Of a stretch of DNA of 64,000 bases, positions 1 to 9,814 are shown in pieces (within the stretch, counting starts at the first letter, position 1; every line of letters begins with the position of its first letter). This DNA is from Flectonema sp. DT1601. Taxonomy: Eukaryota > Euglenozoa > Diplonemea > Diplonemida > Diplonemidae. The stretch covers positions 581,501 to 645,500 of the forward strand of contig OZ025785.1 of the NCBI GenBank assembly GCA_964019425.1, given 5' to 3'. The notes under the pieces are model-generated. The model saw nothing but the letters and a program-made list of their open reading frames with translations, was not told the origin of the DNA and ran no database searches. Made by a program: the position numbers and the translations under genes.

Positions 1-336
1 ACCACCACCACTGTCGTTGGAGAGAAGCACACCTGCACCTGGACCAACAACACGAAGGGAATCAAGCTTCCACCTGTTTCCTCTCAGCTCCAGGAGTACT
101 GTGACTACTTCTCGAAGGGAGGATACTTCGGATACTCTTGGGACGTGTCAGGAGCCAGTCACTTCGACTACCCGTGTCCACCACACTCGCGTTACGGAGG
201 ATCTGCTGGAAACACTGGATTCTGTACTTTCCAGAACGGATCCGACCCAAGCACCGGTGTCTACGTTCCAACCGGTGGAACTGTTGACTGCAGCAAGTTG
301 GCTCAGGGAACTTTTTCATACACTTTCACTAATTAG
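1..336 (+). CDS. C-terminal part of an unrecognised cysteine-containing protein (5' end outside window)
   Basis: An open frame runs from the first base of the window to TAG at 334-336 and encodes 111 residues, so this is the 3' end of a longer gene. The segment is rich in Gly, Ser, Thr, Tyr and aromatic residues and contains spaced cysteines (for example in CTWTNN, EYCDYF, DYPCPP, GFCTFQ and VDCSKL), which suits a secreted or surface protein with disulphide bonds. Codon choice is strongly biased (GGA, AAC, AAG, TTC, CCA), unlike most neighbours, which usually points to a highly expressed gene. I do not recognise the family and no catalytic motif is evident. Overlapping frames on both strands at this place are shadows. 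The lack of a visible start and N-terminal domain is the main limit. Confidence 0.75.
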   Translation, partial: TTTTVVGEKHTCTWTNNTKGIKLPPVSSQLQEYCDYFSKGGYFGYSWDVSGASHFDYPCPPHSRYGGSAGNTGFCTFQNGSDPSTGVYVPTGGTVDCSKLAQGTFSYTFTN

Positions 337-1249
337 AAACCTTAAAGCAGCAGATGTGTTGAGCGGTTTTTCTGTACGGGATGTTTCCTAAACAAATTAT
401 GAGCTGCGTACAACAGAGCTGTCAATTTGGGTTTTCCTTTTCTTTCATTCTTTAACTTATAGACTGCTTGTTCTTTTTTTTTTTTTTTTTCTTCTTTTCA
501 TTTCGTGTCCAGTTTGATTCTGGTTGAGGAGAAAAGAAAAAAAAAAAAATATTAAAAAAAAAAAATAACGCGATGTTTTTTTCCTTAAAACTTTTTTTTT
601 TACCTTTTTCACGTGTGATAACCTTAGTTTATTTAAAAAAAAAAAAAATCTTGTTATATTCCTGTTACATGACATAGAGTTGCGGTTTTTTTGCTCTTTT
701 CTTTCTTCCTTGCTTTTTCTTTATTCTGAAGCTCTTTCTTTTTTTTTTTATCTTCTTTATTCTAAATTCTTTCGCTTTGGAGCGAAATGAAACGGGGGTT
801 TTTTTTTTTGCAAAGAACCCCCCCGACTGCCTGAACAGTATTTATACCCATACGCTCACAGCGCAAGGGTTCGCTTTGATTACACCTGTTGATGATTCAT
901 CTCAGAACATCGACTTTATTGGTGTCGGAGTTTGATGTTTGGCAGTGCAATTATAATGACTAGTTGTCATGGTTTTGCTTTAAATAATAAAAATTCCACT
1001 CTATTTTTTTTTTTGTTTTTCTGTTGTTTTTGAACCCATTCTTCCCTCCAGTTGTCGATAACGGATTTTTCCAATCATCCATCGCAAGAAGGAAAAAAAA
1101 AAAAAAAAAAAAAAAAAAAACGCCACTGAGGGATGCCGAAAGCTCCCCTTTCTCCGGAGTAAAAAAAAAAAAGAACATCCGCATCACGACGATATTCTAT
1201 ATTTCCTTTCTCACAGTCTTAAAACAGTATCGTTTTATAAAAAAAAAAA
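337..1249. other. Intergenic, homopolymer-rich
   Basis: No gene is supported. The stretch holds many A or T runs of 10-28 bases (for example 473-490 and 1092-1120). A short hairpin sits at 770-787 (TTTCGCT, loop TTGG, AGCGAAA, 7 bp). A candidate splice acceptor (AAAACAG, AG at 1226-1227) lies 22 nt before the PIN4-like start codon. Confidence 0.6.
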
Positions 1250-1615
1250 ATGGGTAAGAACAAAGGACCTGCAAAGACCGATCCAAAGGCGAAAGGTAAA
1301 GGAAAAGAAGAACCAAAAAAAGATGAAAAGGCGATTGATTCTCAGGAAGTTAGACATATCTTAAGTGAAAAACACGGTCAGGCAGTAGACATATTGAAAA
1401 TGATAAACGAGGGAAAAATAACATTTAATGAAGCTGCTCGTACCTATTCGCAAGACAAAGCTGGTCGTTCAGGTTTAATCGGATGGAGGAGAAAGACAGA
1501 ACTAGACCCTGCTTTCTGGGACGCAGCCTGTCTTGTTCCAGTAGGTGAATTCACACAAGAGCCAATCAGAACTCCATTTGGATACCATATCATCATGGTT
1601 CAAGCTCGTAAGTAA
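1250..1615 (+). CDS. PIN4: PIN4/Par14-type parvulin peptidyl-prolyl isomerase
   Basis: The 121-residue protein has a Lys-rich, Gly/Pro-containing tail of about 30 residues followed by one rotamase (parvulin) domain, the same layout and size as PIN4/Par14 proteins (about 130 aa). Diagnostic segments are VRHILSEKHGQA near residue 36, FNEAARTYSQDKA near 62, IGWRRK near 78 and the C-terminal FGYHIIMVQARK, which closely matches the PIN4 ending. Known family members catalyse cis-trans isomerisation of X-Pro bonds and associate with pre-ribosomal particles and chromatin; the basic tail is the nucleic-acid-binding part. The ATG follows a run of A and lies 22 nt after a CAG acceptor-like site. The loop usually written GGDLGW reads SGLIGW here, a small departure. 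SEC13 follows downstream on the same strand. Confidence 0.93.
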   Translation: MGKNKGPAKTDPKAKGKGKEEPKKDEKAIDSQEVRHILSEKHGQAVDILKMINEGKITFNEAARTYSQDKAGRSGLIGWRRKTELDPAFWDAACLVPVGEFTQEPIRTPFGYHIIMVQARK

Positions 1616-2043
1616 GTAAGCTGGTAACAATCGGAATGCTTAATTTCTATGTGGTGACAAGGTTTGTTTCAGGGTACCGTGTTTAACGACACTTTATTGA
1701 GACGGAAATAAAGAAAATGAGGCAAAAAACCCAGCGTTTACCTCTAACCATCTAAGACGCTGGGTTCTCAGGCGATCGGTGAATAAACTTCAGACTTTGC
1801 GAACAACCACTTTTGTCAAATTTTTTTTTTGATTAGTCTGAATGGAAGAGGAGAAAAAAAAAAAAAAAAAAAAGAACGAAAAAAAAAAAAAAAATGAAAT
1901 GAAATGAAAGTTAAAAAATGAATTTAAGAAAAAAAAAAAAAAAAATAGCGTTGTCACGTACTTTCAGGTTGAGGATCAACATCTCTAATGTAAAGTTATA
2001 ATCTACTTACCTAATAAGATGGGAGGGCTATAGTATTTGAAAT
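1616..2043. other. Intergenic with a 10-bp-stem hairpin
   Basis: No gene seen. A perfect inverted repeat lies at 1728-1766: AACCCAGCGT and ACGCTGGGTT separated by 19 nt, about 110 nt after the PIN4-like stop codon, so it would fall in or just beyond the 3' UTR. The rest is dominated by A-tracts (1854-1955). A pyrimidine-containing acceptor-like CTTTCAG ends at 1967, 76 nt before the SEC13 start. Confidence 0.55.
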
Positions 2044-3059
2044 ATGTCTCGTCAGGCCTTAAGCACAGCACATGACGGCTGCATACATGACTTACAGGTA
2101 TATTGATTTCTTTCTATTAATAAGTTGTTAAGGGAAGTAATGGTGTTTCCACCATGGCAATAAAAAAAAAAACCGAAAAACAGATGAACTCAAACGGTAG
2201 ATATTTAGCAACGGCAGGGTCAGACGGATGTGTGAAAGTCTTTGAGGTTAAAGGAGGTGACGACCTCGAAATTGCAAGCATAAATGCTCACGAAGGAGGA
2301 GTATGGCAGGTCGCATGGTGCCACACGAGAGCTTCAGGTGGAGCAAAGATGTTAGCATCAGCAGGAGAGGATGGCAGAGTCTGTATTTGGAAGGAAAGTG
2401 GTAGTAAGTGGGACTGTACTCACACAGTAGAACACGTCCACGGTGGAGGTGCCGTAGCTATCGCTTGGGCTCCATTTGAATTCGGAGCGATTATTTCATC
2501 CGCTGGCGCCGATGGTATGGTAGCAGTCTGTACACGTGACTCTCAAGGCTGGAGCACTACTCACTTCACAGCTCACAGCGGAGGTGTAACTGGAATCAGT
2601 TGGGCGCCATTTCTATCAAGCGGATCTCTTATAAAGCCAGTCCCACTTCAGAATCTCGCATCGCTAATGAGATTCGTAACGTGTGGTTGTGATGGTCATT
2701 TAGTAATATGGAAACACAACCAACCCCTTGCAAGATGGGAGACAATTCAAGTCCTCTCAGAGCATTGTAGAAATGGTGTTGTTGCTATCAGAGATGTCCA
2801 GTGGGCTAAGAATTGTGGACTTCCGTTTGATTATATCGCAAGTTGTGCAGATGATAAAACAGTAATTATATGGAGACAAGAGGTTTCTGATAAAAGTTGG
2901 AATCATCGAATCATAATTAGAACAACAGATACCATTCCTTGTAGAGTATCTTGGTCACTAACAGGATCACTTCTCGCTGTATCTTTTGAAAACCGCGCTG
3001 TCTCTCTTTGGAAAGAAGAGCGAAGTGGAGACTGGGCAGAGGTCTCTAGAATAAGTTAG
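2044..3059 (+). CDS. SEC13: SEC13 WD40 protein (two exons)
   Basis: Exon 1 is 2044-2097 (18 codons, ending HDGCIHDLQ), the intron is 2098-2183 (86 nt, GTATAT...AACAG) and exon 2 is 2184-3059, giving 309 aa in phase 0. The join produces TAHDGCIHDLQ-MNSNGRYLATAGSDG, which matches the first blade of SEC13 (family pattern: H-x2-MIHDAQ...LAT-x-SSD). Six WD-type repeats follow, with HEGGVWQVAW, AIAWAPFEFG, AHSGGVTGISW and VSWSLTGSLLAVS as blade motifs; the length agrees with the usual ~320 aa. SEC13 pairs with SEC31 in the COPII coat cage at ER exit sites and is also a subunit of the Nup84/Nup107 nuclear-pore complex. Starting at a downstream ATG inside the intron would add a Lys-rich leader and lose blade 1, so the spliced model is preferred. 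Confidence 0.93.
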
Positions 3060-3457
3060 TATAAAATGGCTATATTATTTGGTCCATTACTTTCCGACTG
3101 TAGCTTCCCAACGACTAACCCTAACTTGTTGTTCAATTTCAATGAAATATATTTTTATTATTATTGTCTTGGTTGTTGGTAACTGAGGCAGGATTCAATG
3201 TCAATACATTATAGTCCCTTTGAGATGTTAACAGCGACTTTTTTTTTTTTTTGATTTTTTAAAAAAAAAAAAAAAAACTTTGAGAATGATAGATGTAGTT
3301 GACAGGGCAGCAGTGAGCGAATTACAGCCAATCCTTGTCAACCAAAACAAACGATAAGTTATAATTGCTTTGCATTCAATTTTTTTTTTTTCAAAAATTA
3401 TTTTTTTTTTTTCCTCCTAAACCCCTTACACAGGAATATACCAAAACAAAACAAAAA
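3060..3457. other. Intergenic, A/T tracts; acceptor-like site before IMP3
   Basis: No gene seen. T and A runs lie at 3240-3276 and 3381-3412. A pyrimidine-rich tract ends in ACACAG (AG at 3432-3433), followed by GAATATACC and an A-rich leader to the IMP3 ATG 24 nt later. Confidence 0.5.
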
Positions 3458-4196
3458 ATGGGTCCATTATACAGAAAATTGAAGAAACATGAACAAAAAT
3501 TACTCAAAATTACCAACTTTATGCAGTATAGAGAAGAGAGTAAAACACACGAAGATAAGGTTATCAGGAACTACTATTTACAAAATAGAGAAGATTACAA
3601 AAGATATAATAAATTGACTGGTGAGGTTACATCCCTGGTTCATCATTTAAGGTATTTAAAGTCAGGTTCGAAGGTTAGAATACAGATTACGCAACAGCTG
3701 TTAGAAAAACTTCACAACATGGGAGTCACTGATCAAAAAGATTCCCTCGCTGGTATTGAAAAATTAACAACCGCGTCGTTTTGTAAACGTCGACTACCAG
3801 TCGTGTTGCGAAAGCTAAACGTATGGATTTTTTTTTTTTTTTTTGTACCTACAAAACTCGTTGTTTCGGTTGAAAGAGAATTGTGGCAAAGATAAGATTT
3901 TACTGGTTTGCGCCACAAAACAAAAAATGTGAAGTAAAAAAAAAAAAGTGAATTTGGCGTTCTGAAAAAACAAAACAAAATAAAAAAAAATACAGATGGC
4001 CCAGACCATGGAACTAGCAGTCAAATATGTTGAACAGGGTCATGTTAGAGTGGGTCCTCATCAGGTTAACGACCCAGCTTTCTTAGTCCCAAGACCACTA
4101 GAGGATCATATTACGTGGTTAGACTCTTCCACTATTCGTGAGAAGGTTAAAAAATATAACCGTACCTTCGATGATTATGAACGTGAGAATGATTAA
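3458..4196 (+). CDS. IMP3: IMP3, U3 snoRNP / small-subunit processome protein (two exons)
   Basis: Exon 1 is 3458-3820, the intron 3821-3995 (175 nt, GTATGG...TACAG) and exon 2 3996-4196; splicing in phase 0 yields 187 aa, the normal length for IMP3. The N-terminus RKLKKHEQKLLK, the REDYKRYNKL segment, FCKRRLPVVLRKL and, after the splice, VEQGHVRVGPHQV-DPAFLV and WLDSSTIREKVKKYN follow human and yeast IMP3 closely. The S4-like RNA-binding domain spans about residues 107-170 and is cut by the intron. IMP3 binds the U3 snoRNA-pre-rRNA duplex in the nucleolus and is needed for 18S rRNA maturation. The intron is rich in T- and A-tracts. A few extra residues (MGPLY) precede the family's usual M-x-RKLK start. 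Confidence 0.94.
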
Positions 4197-4468
4197 TTTT
4201 ATATCAAAAACAAAGAAAAGAAATTTCAGTCACGTCATTTATTTCATTTTTTTATTTTTTTTTATTTCCGATCAAAATTAGTTATTAGTCCTGTTTATTA
4301 TCAATTTATGAAGAAAATTATTACTACGTATTCCTCAAGCACTTATATCTATCATCTTTATCCAAGCAGGTTCTTTCAGTAAGTTAGGGAAATTTAAATT
4401 GTCGTGCAATTAGTTGTTTATAATACTTTCAATTCTCCAACAGTTTTCACCACTACTCGAATCTTATA
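4197..4468. other. Intergenic; upstream region of Cys-rich gene A
   Basis: AT-rich. The last ~65 bp (from about 4405) are nearly identical to the sequence before the second Cys-rich gene at 9750-9814, including CTCCAACAG with AG at 4442-4443, 25 nt before the ATG. That site is the best candidate for a splice acceptor or trans-splice site. Confidence 0.5.
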
Positions 4469-7400
4469 ATGTTTCGGATTGCTGTCGCTTCATCAGCAGT
4501 AGCTGTCGCTTTGGGATGCTTCCCAACTTGCGATGATGACTGCAACAGATTATCACCTCCACAACTTGGTGAGGTGACTAGACTGAGGAAACTTAAGGAG
4601 AAGTGTACTTCTGGAGAGGAAGTTGTGTTCAACGTTGACTACAATCCTTGTACTCATAATTTAGATTATAAAGTACGAACACCAGACAATTGTGAACAGA
4701 GACAGGGAAATGTGTTTACATGCAAGAACAATAAGAGGTGTAAAGTTATCCCATTCCTTACTGAATTAAAGTTCTGTGACTGCTCTTCAAGTTCGGGACC
4801 TTCACCTCCAGTTCGCTGTACGGATGATGCGAGGAAGTGTCCTGACGGCTCCTCTGTTGGTAGAGATGCCGACAACAAATGTGAGTTCCACCCTTGCCCT
4901 GATCCATGTGATGGAGCTTGTAAGTTCAATCAGGACTGCTTGTTGAAGAATGTAATTACGTGTCCTGAGGGAATGGTGTGCCCTCCAACTGTTGTTTGCG
5001 TTGATAAGCCTTGCAACAAGAAGTGTCCAGCTGGAGATGTATGCGAACACATGGTTGCTCCGTGTCTGATTCCACCATGCCCAGTGATCGAGACATGCAA
5101 GCCTGTTGTTCAGCCAAAGTGTGACAAGGATTGCCCAAAGGGTGAGGTTTGTGAGATCGTTGTTGCTCCATGTCTGACTCCACCATGTCCAGAATTCCCA
5201 ACATGCAAGCCTGTTGTTCAGCCAAAGTGTGACAAGGAATGTCCAAAGGGTGAGGTTTGTGAGATCGTTGTTGCTCCATGTCTGACTCCACCATGTCCAG
5301 AATTCCCAACATGCAAGCCTGTTGTTCAGCCAAAGTGTGACAAGGAGTGCCCAAAGGGTGAGGTTTGTGAGATCGTTGTTGCTCCATGTCTGATTCCGCC
5401 ATGTCCTGAATTCCCAACATGCAAGCCTGTTGTTCAGCCAAAGTGTGACAAGGAATGCCCAAAGGGTGAGGTTTGTGAGATCGTTGTTGCTCCATGTCTG
5501 ATTCCGCCATGTCCAGAATTCCCAACATGCAAGCCTGTTGTTCAGCCAAAGTGTGACAAGGATTGCCCAAAGGGTGAGGTTTGTGAGATCGTTGTTGCTC
5601 CATGTCTGACTCCACCATGTCCAGAATTCCCAACTTGCAAGCCTGTTGTTCAGCCAAAGTGTGACAAGGAATGCCCAAAGGGTGAGGTTTGTGAGATCGT
5701 TGTTGCTCCATGTCTGATTCCGCCATGTCCAGAATTCCCAACTTGCAAGCCTGTTGTTCAGCCAAAGTGTGACAAGGAATGCCCAAAGGGTGAGGTTTGT
5801 GAGATCGTTGTTGCTCCATGTCTGATTCCGCCATGTCCAGAATTCCCAACATGCAAGCCTGTTGTTCAGCCAAAGTGTGACAAGGATTGCCCAAAGGGTG
5901 AGGTTTGTGAGATCGTTGTTGCTCCATGTCTGATTCCGCCATGTCCTGAATTCCCAACATGCAAGCCTGTTGTTCAGCCAAAGTGTGACAAGGATTGCCC
6001 AAAGGGTGAGGTTTGTGAGATCGTTGTTGCTCCATGTCTGATTCCGCCATGTCCTGAATTCCCAACATGCAAGCCTGTTGTTCAGCCAAAGTGTGACAAG
6101 GATTGCCCAAAGGGTGAGGTTTGTGAGATCGTTGTTGCTCCATGTCTGATTCCACCATGTCCAGAATTCCCAACATGCAAGCCGGTTGTTCAGCCAAAGT
6201 GTGACAAGGAATGCCCAAAGGGTGAGGTTTGTGAGATCGTTGTTGCTCCATGTCTGATTCCGCCATGTCCAGAATTCCCAACATGCAAGCCTGTTGTTCA
6301 GCCAAAGTGTGACAAGGATTGCCCAAAGGGTGAGGTTTGTGAGATCGTTGTTGCTCCATGTCTGATTCCGCCATGTCCAGAATTCCCAACATGCAAGCCT
6401 GTTGTTCAGCCAAAGTGTGACAAGGATTGCCCAAAGGGTGAGGTTTGTGAGATCGTTGTTGCTCCATGTCTGATTCCGCCATGTCCTGAATTCCCAACAT
6501 GCAAGCCTGTTGTTCAGCCAAAGTGTGACAAGGAATGCCCAAAGGGTGAGGTTTGCGAGATCGTTGTTGCTCCATGTCTGATTCCACCATGTCCAGAATT
6601 CCCAACTTGCAAGCCTGTTGTTCAGCCAAAGTGTGACAAGGAATGCCCAAAGGGTGAGGTTTGTGAGATCGTTGTTGCTCCATGTCTGATTCCACCATGT
6701 CCAGAATTCCCAACTTGCAAGCCTGTTGTTCAGCCAAAGTGTGACAAGGAATGCCCAAAGGGTGAGGTTTGTGAGATCGTTGTTGCTCCATGTCTGATTC
6801 CACCATGTCCTGAATTCCCAACTTGCAAGCCTGTTGTTCAGCCAAAGTGTGACAAGGATTGCCCAAAGGGTGAGGTTTGTGAGATCGTTGTTGCTCCATG
6901 TCTGATTCCGCCATGTCCTGAATTCCCAACATGCAAGCCTGTTGTTCAGCCAAAGTGTGACAAGGAATGCCCAAAGGGTGAGGTTTGTGAGATCGTTGTT
7001 GCTCCATGTCTGATTCCGCCATGTCCAGAATTCCCAACATGCAAGCCTGTTGTTCAGCCAAAGTGTGACAAGGATTGCCCAAAGGGTGAGGTTTGTGAGA
7101 TCGTTGTTGCTCCATGTCTGATTCCGCCATGTCCTGAATTCCCAACATGCAAGCCTGTTGTTCATCCAAAGTGTGACAAGGATTGCCCAAAGGGTGAGGT
7201 TTGTGAGATCGTTGTTGCTCCATGTCTGATTCCACCATGTCCAGAATTCCCAACATGCAAGCCTGTTATTCAGCCAAAGTGTGACAAGGAATGCCCAAAG
7301 GGTGAGGTTTGCGAGATCGTTGTTGCTCCATGTCTGATTCCACCATGTCCAGAATTCCCAACTTGCAAGCCTGTTGTTCAGCCAAAGTGTGACAAGGAAT

Positions 7401-8656
7401 GCCCAAAGGGTGAGGTTTGTGAGATCGTTGTTGCTCCATGTCTGACTCCACCATGTCCTGAATTCCCAACATGCAAGCCTGTTGTTCAGCCAAAGTGTGA
7501 CAAGAAGTGCCCAAAGGGTGAGGTTTGCGAGATCGTTGTTGCTCCATGTCTGATTCCGCCATGTCCTGAATTCCCAACATGCAAGCCTGTTGTTCAGCCA
7601 AAGTGTGACAAGGATTGCCCAAAGGGTGAGGTTTGTGAGATCGTTGTTGCTCCATGTCTGATTCCGCCATGTCCTGAATTCCCAACATGCAAGCCTGTTG
7701 TTCATCCAAAGTGTGACAAGGATTGCCCAAAGGGTGAGGTTTGTGAGATCGTTGTTGCTCCATGTCTGATTCCACCATGTCCAGAATTCCCAACATGCAA
7801 GCCTGTTATTCAGCCAAAGTGTGACAAGGAATGCCCAAAGGGTGAGGTTTGCGAGATCGTTGTTGCTCCATGTCTGATTCCACCATGTCCAGAATTCCCA
7901 ACTTGCAAGCCTGTTGTTCAGCCAAAGTGTGACAAGGAATGCCCAAAGGGTGAGGTTTGTGAGATCGTTGTTGCTCCATGTCTGACTCCACCATGTCCTG
8001 AATTCCCAACATGCAAGCCTGTTGTTCAGCCAAAGTGTGACAAGAAGTGCCCAAAGGGTGAGGTTTGCGAGATCGTTGTTGCTCCATGTCTGATTCCGCC
8101 ATGTCCTGAATTCCCAACATGCAAGCCTGTTGTTCAGCCAAAGTGTGACAAGGATTGCCCAAAGGGTGAGGTTTGTGAGATCGTTGTTGCTCCATGTCTG
8201 ATTCCACCATGTCCAGAATTCCCAACATGCAAGCCTGTTGTTCAGCCAAAGTGTGACAAGGATTGTCCAAAGGGTGAGGTTTGCGAGATCGTTGTTGCTC
8301 CATGTCTGACTCCACCATGTCCTGAATTCCCAACTTGCAAGCCTGTTGTTCAGCCAAAGTGTGTCAAGGATTGTCCAAAGGGTGAGGTTTGCGAGATCGT
8401 TGTTGCTCCATGTCTGACTCCACCATGTCCAGAATTCCCAACTTGCAAGCCTGTTGTTCAGCCAAAGTGTGTCAAGAAGTGTGAATATGGTAACGATTGC
8501 GTCATCACAGACCACGAAGATTCATCGACCTGCAAGCCTTGGTCTGAGATTGGATGTTCTGACAAGCCGTGCAAGGCAGGATACACTTGTGTTGATGTAA
8601 AGAGAATCTGCAAGACTGCCCCTTGTTATCAATATGAGTGTAGTTTGTTGTTTTAA
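4469..8656 (+). CDS. Secreted cysteine-rich protein A with 32 tandem 36-aa repeats
   Basis: The 1395-aa protein begins with a signal peptide (MFRIAVASSAVAVALG, cleavage near residue 17). Residues 17-180 form a unique Cys-rich head; it includes a CPDGSSVGRDADNKCEFHPC segment, a motif I know from many secreted protist and algal proteins. Then come 32 repeats of 36 residues, each with six Cys in the pattern C-x3-C-x5-C-x6-C-x4-C-x5-C, and a C-terminal Cys-rich domain of about 62 residues ending YECSLLF. No transmembrane segment or GPI-type tail is seen, so a secreted, extracellular or cyst/wall-associated role is inferred; no enzymatic motif is present. The repeats have six cysteines and so could form three disulphides each. 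The gene is duplicated at 9815-13138 with eight fewer repeats. Long antisense frames here arise from the repeat and are not genes. Confidence 0.88.
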   Translation: MFRIAVASSAVAVALGCFPTCDDDCNRLSPPQLGEVTRLRKLKEKCTSGEEVVFNVDYNPCTHNLDYKVRTPDNCEQRQGNVFTCKNNKRCKVIPFLTELKFCDCSSSSGPSPPVRCTDDARKCPDGSSVGRDADNKCEFHPCPDPCDGACKFNQDCLLKNVITCPEGMVCPPTVVCVDKPCNKKCPAGDVCEHMVAPCLIPPCPVIETCKPVVQPKCDKDCPKGEVCEIVVAPCLTPPCPEFPTCKPVVQPKCDKECPKGEVCEIVVAPCLTPPCPEFPTCKPVVQPKCDKECPKGEVCEIVVAPCLIPPCPEFPTCKPVVQPKCDKECPKGEVCEIVVAPCLIPPCPEFPTCKPVVQPKCDKDCPKGEVCEIVVAPCLTPPCPEFPTCKPVVQPKCDKECPKGEVCEIVVAPCLIPPCPEFPTCKPVVQPKCDKECPKGEVCEIVVAPCLIPPCPEFPTCKPVVQPKCDKDCPKGEVCEIVVAPCLIPPCPEFPTCKPVVQPKCDKDCPKGEVCEIVVAPCLIPPCPEFPTCKPVVQPKCDKDCPKGEVCEIVVAPCLIPPCPEFPTCKPVVQPKCDKECPKGEVCEIVVAPCLIPPCPEFPTCKPVVQPKCDKDCPKGEVCEIVVAPCLIPPCPEFPTCKPVVQPKCDKDCPKGEVCEIVVAPCLIPPCPEFPTCKPVVQPKCDKECPKGEVCEIVVAPCLIPPCPEFPTCKPVVQPKCDKECPKGEVCEIVVAPCLIPPCPEFPTCKPVVQPKCDKECPKGEVCEIVVAPCLIPPCPEFPTCKPVVQPKCDKDCPKGEVCEIVVAPCLIPPCPEFPTCKPVVQPKCDKECPKGEVCEIVVAPCLIPPCPEFPTCKPVVQPKCDKDCPKGEVCEIVVAPCLIPPCPEFPTCKPVVHPKCDKDCPKGEVCEIVVAPCLIPPCPEFPTCKPVIQPKCDKECPKGEVCEIVVAPCLIPPCPEFPTCKPVVQPKCDKECPKGEVCEIVVAPCLTPPCPEFPTCKPVVQPKCDKKCPKGEVCEIVVAPCLIPPCPEFPTCKPVVQPKCDKDCPKGEVCEIVVAPCLIPPCPEFPTCKPVVHPKCDKDCPKGEVCEIVVAPCLIPPCPEFPTCKPVIQPKCDKECPKGEVCEIVVAPCLIPPCPEFPTCKPVVQPKCDKECPKGEVCEIVVAPCLTPPCPEFPTCKPVVQPKCDKKCPKGEVCEIVVAPCLIPPCPEFPTCKPVVQPKCDKDCPKGEVCEIVVAPCLIPPCPEFPTCKPVVQPKCDKDCPKGEVCEIVVAPCLTPPCPEFPTCKPVVQPKCVKDCPKGEVCEIVVAPCLTPPCPEFPTCKPVVQPKCVKKCEYGNDCVITDHEDSSTCKPWSEIGCSDKPCKAGYTCVDVKRICKTAPCYQYECSLLF
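5012..8467 (+). repeat. In-frame 108-bp tandem repeat array, 32 units
   Basis: One divergent unit (5012-5119) is followed by exactly 31 units of 108 bp (5120-8467), each coding one 36-residue Cys-rich repeat. Units differ mainly at D/E/K after CDK, T/I in CLxPPC, and synonymous positions (CCA/CCG, GAA/GAG, GAT/GAC). The stretch 7028-7665 is identical to 7568-8205, a recent duplication of five units (540 bp offset) that carries the rare variants VVHPK and VIQPK twice. Confidence 0.95.
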
Positions 8657-9352
8657 TTTGATTGCTGACTATGAAACAACAAAAGAAATAATCAGCGTCT
8701 CTCTGTAGAACTGCGGTTTAGTGGCCGTGCTGATAATTGTTCTGAAATGTTTCTTTATTATGTCTCTTATGTTTTTCCCTCTCCAATTTCTTTTTAAAAA
8801 TTGTTTATTTTATTGTTGTATTCAAATCAGAAAATTGAATTAAAGAAAACTAATTACGACATCTCACTGTAGAATTGCGGTATCTTAACCGTGTTGATTA
8901 TGTTTTTAATAATTCATTCTGATGAGATGTGATTGAGTAGCTGAGCTATTTCTTTTGAACATTATTAAAAAATAAAAGTGAAAAATAAAGATCTTCAACT
9001 TGTCTTGATGAGGTGATCTGTTGAATGTGACTACATGATAATTTCTTTAGTTATATTTATTATTATTTTTTAATTTCATAATTTGTTTTTAATATTTGTC
9101 AAAATTTTGAAAAGAGGCAATGCACTTTAACACGTTAAGAAAACAGCGAAAATTAACATTTTAAAATTGATTTCAATTTCCTCTCTATTTTCTTTCGTTT
9201 TTTAGCAAAAAAACTATTTAGTTTCTCCCTTCTTGTTAACAATAGGAAGGGAGATTATTATTTTATTATCAACTCTCTTTTTCTGAATACTTCCATCTCA
9301 ACTCGTCGACGATGAGTAATATTTGTATTGACAAATATCGTTATTTGATTTT
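8657..9352 (+). repeat. Duplicated 3' flank of Cys-rich gene A
   Basis: About 690 bp after the stop codon are almost identical to 13139-13830 after the second gene, with only scattered substitutions. This sets the right-hand part of the duplicated block. It is AT-rich, has no open frame of note, and carries the two stem-loops listed separately. Confidence 0.85.
8691..8899 (+). other. Two copies of a conserved stem-loop in the 3' flank of Cys-rich gene A
   Basis: Copy 1 at 8691-8734 has outer arms ATCAGC/GCTGAT and inner CGG/CCG. Copy 2 at 8857-8899 keeps the core CTGTAGAAYTGCGGT...CCGTGYTGAT. The same pair lies after the second Cys-rich gene. Location suggests an RNA element in the 3' UTR; function is unknown. 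Confidence 0.45.
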
Positions 9353-9447
9353 TAAGTTTTGTCGTGTATTATAAGTATTTCCTTTTCAGTTACTAATAAT
9401 ATGAATAAGAACTTCAGCAGTGATTTCTTTATTTCATTTTATACATT

Positions 9448-9563
9448 CGGATGATAAGAATTTCGAAGTTTTCTTTTCTCTGAATAATTGATTGACTGGA
9501 TTTGAGGGAAACAACGAAGTCATAGAAACGGTGTTAAATAATTGAAAGCTGACGTCATAAATG
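9448..9563 (+). pseudogene. Decayed copy of exon 1 of the downstream coiled-coil gene
   Basis: This stretch aligns with 14218-14334 of the coiled-coil gene: shared blocks include TTCGAAGTTTTCTT, TGAATAAT-GATT, GGAAACAA-GAAG, TTAAATAATTG and AGCTGACGTCAT. It carries substitutions, an internal deletion of about 10 bp and in-frame stops (for example TGA after AATAAT), so it no longer codes. Its position between Cys-rich genes A and B shows that the duplicated unit held a Cys-rich gene plus at least the start of the next gene, and that this second part has decayed in one copy. Confidence 0.8.
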
Positions 9564-9814
9564 TGTCAATCTCTGTTTCGGTTGTACATTCACACTTATT
9601 GGTTGTTCTTAATTGTTTATATTTGCTTATCTCAGTCTACTGATGCGGTCACAGTTAGTAACGTCCTCAGTAGTTTTGGAGGAGTCTGTTTTTGATTTGC
9701 TTCATCTTAAACCAAACTACTTTTATCAGTCAGATCGATATTAGTTGTCGTGCAATTAGTTTTAAATAATACTTTTAATTCTCCAACAGTTTTCACCACT
9801 ACTCGAATCTTATA

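Noticed and set aside
4802-8515. A 1237-codon open frame, and a 766-codon one, on the minus strand across the Cys-rich gene
   Set aside because: They exist only because the 108-bp repeat happens to lack stops in those frames. They mirror the repeat, lack gene-like ends, and the + strand frame has a signal peptide and ordered cysteines.
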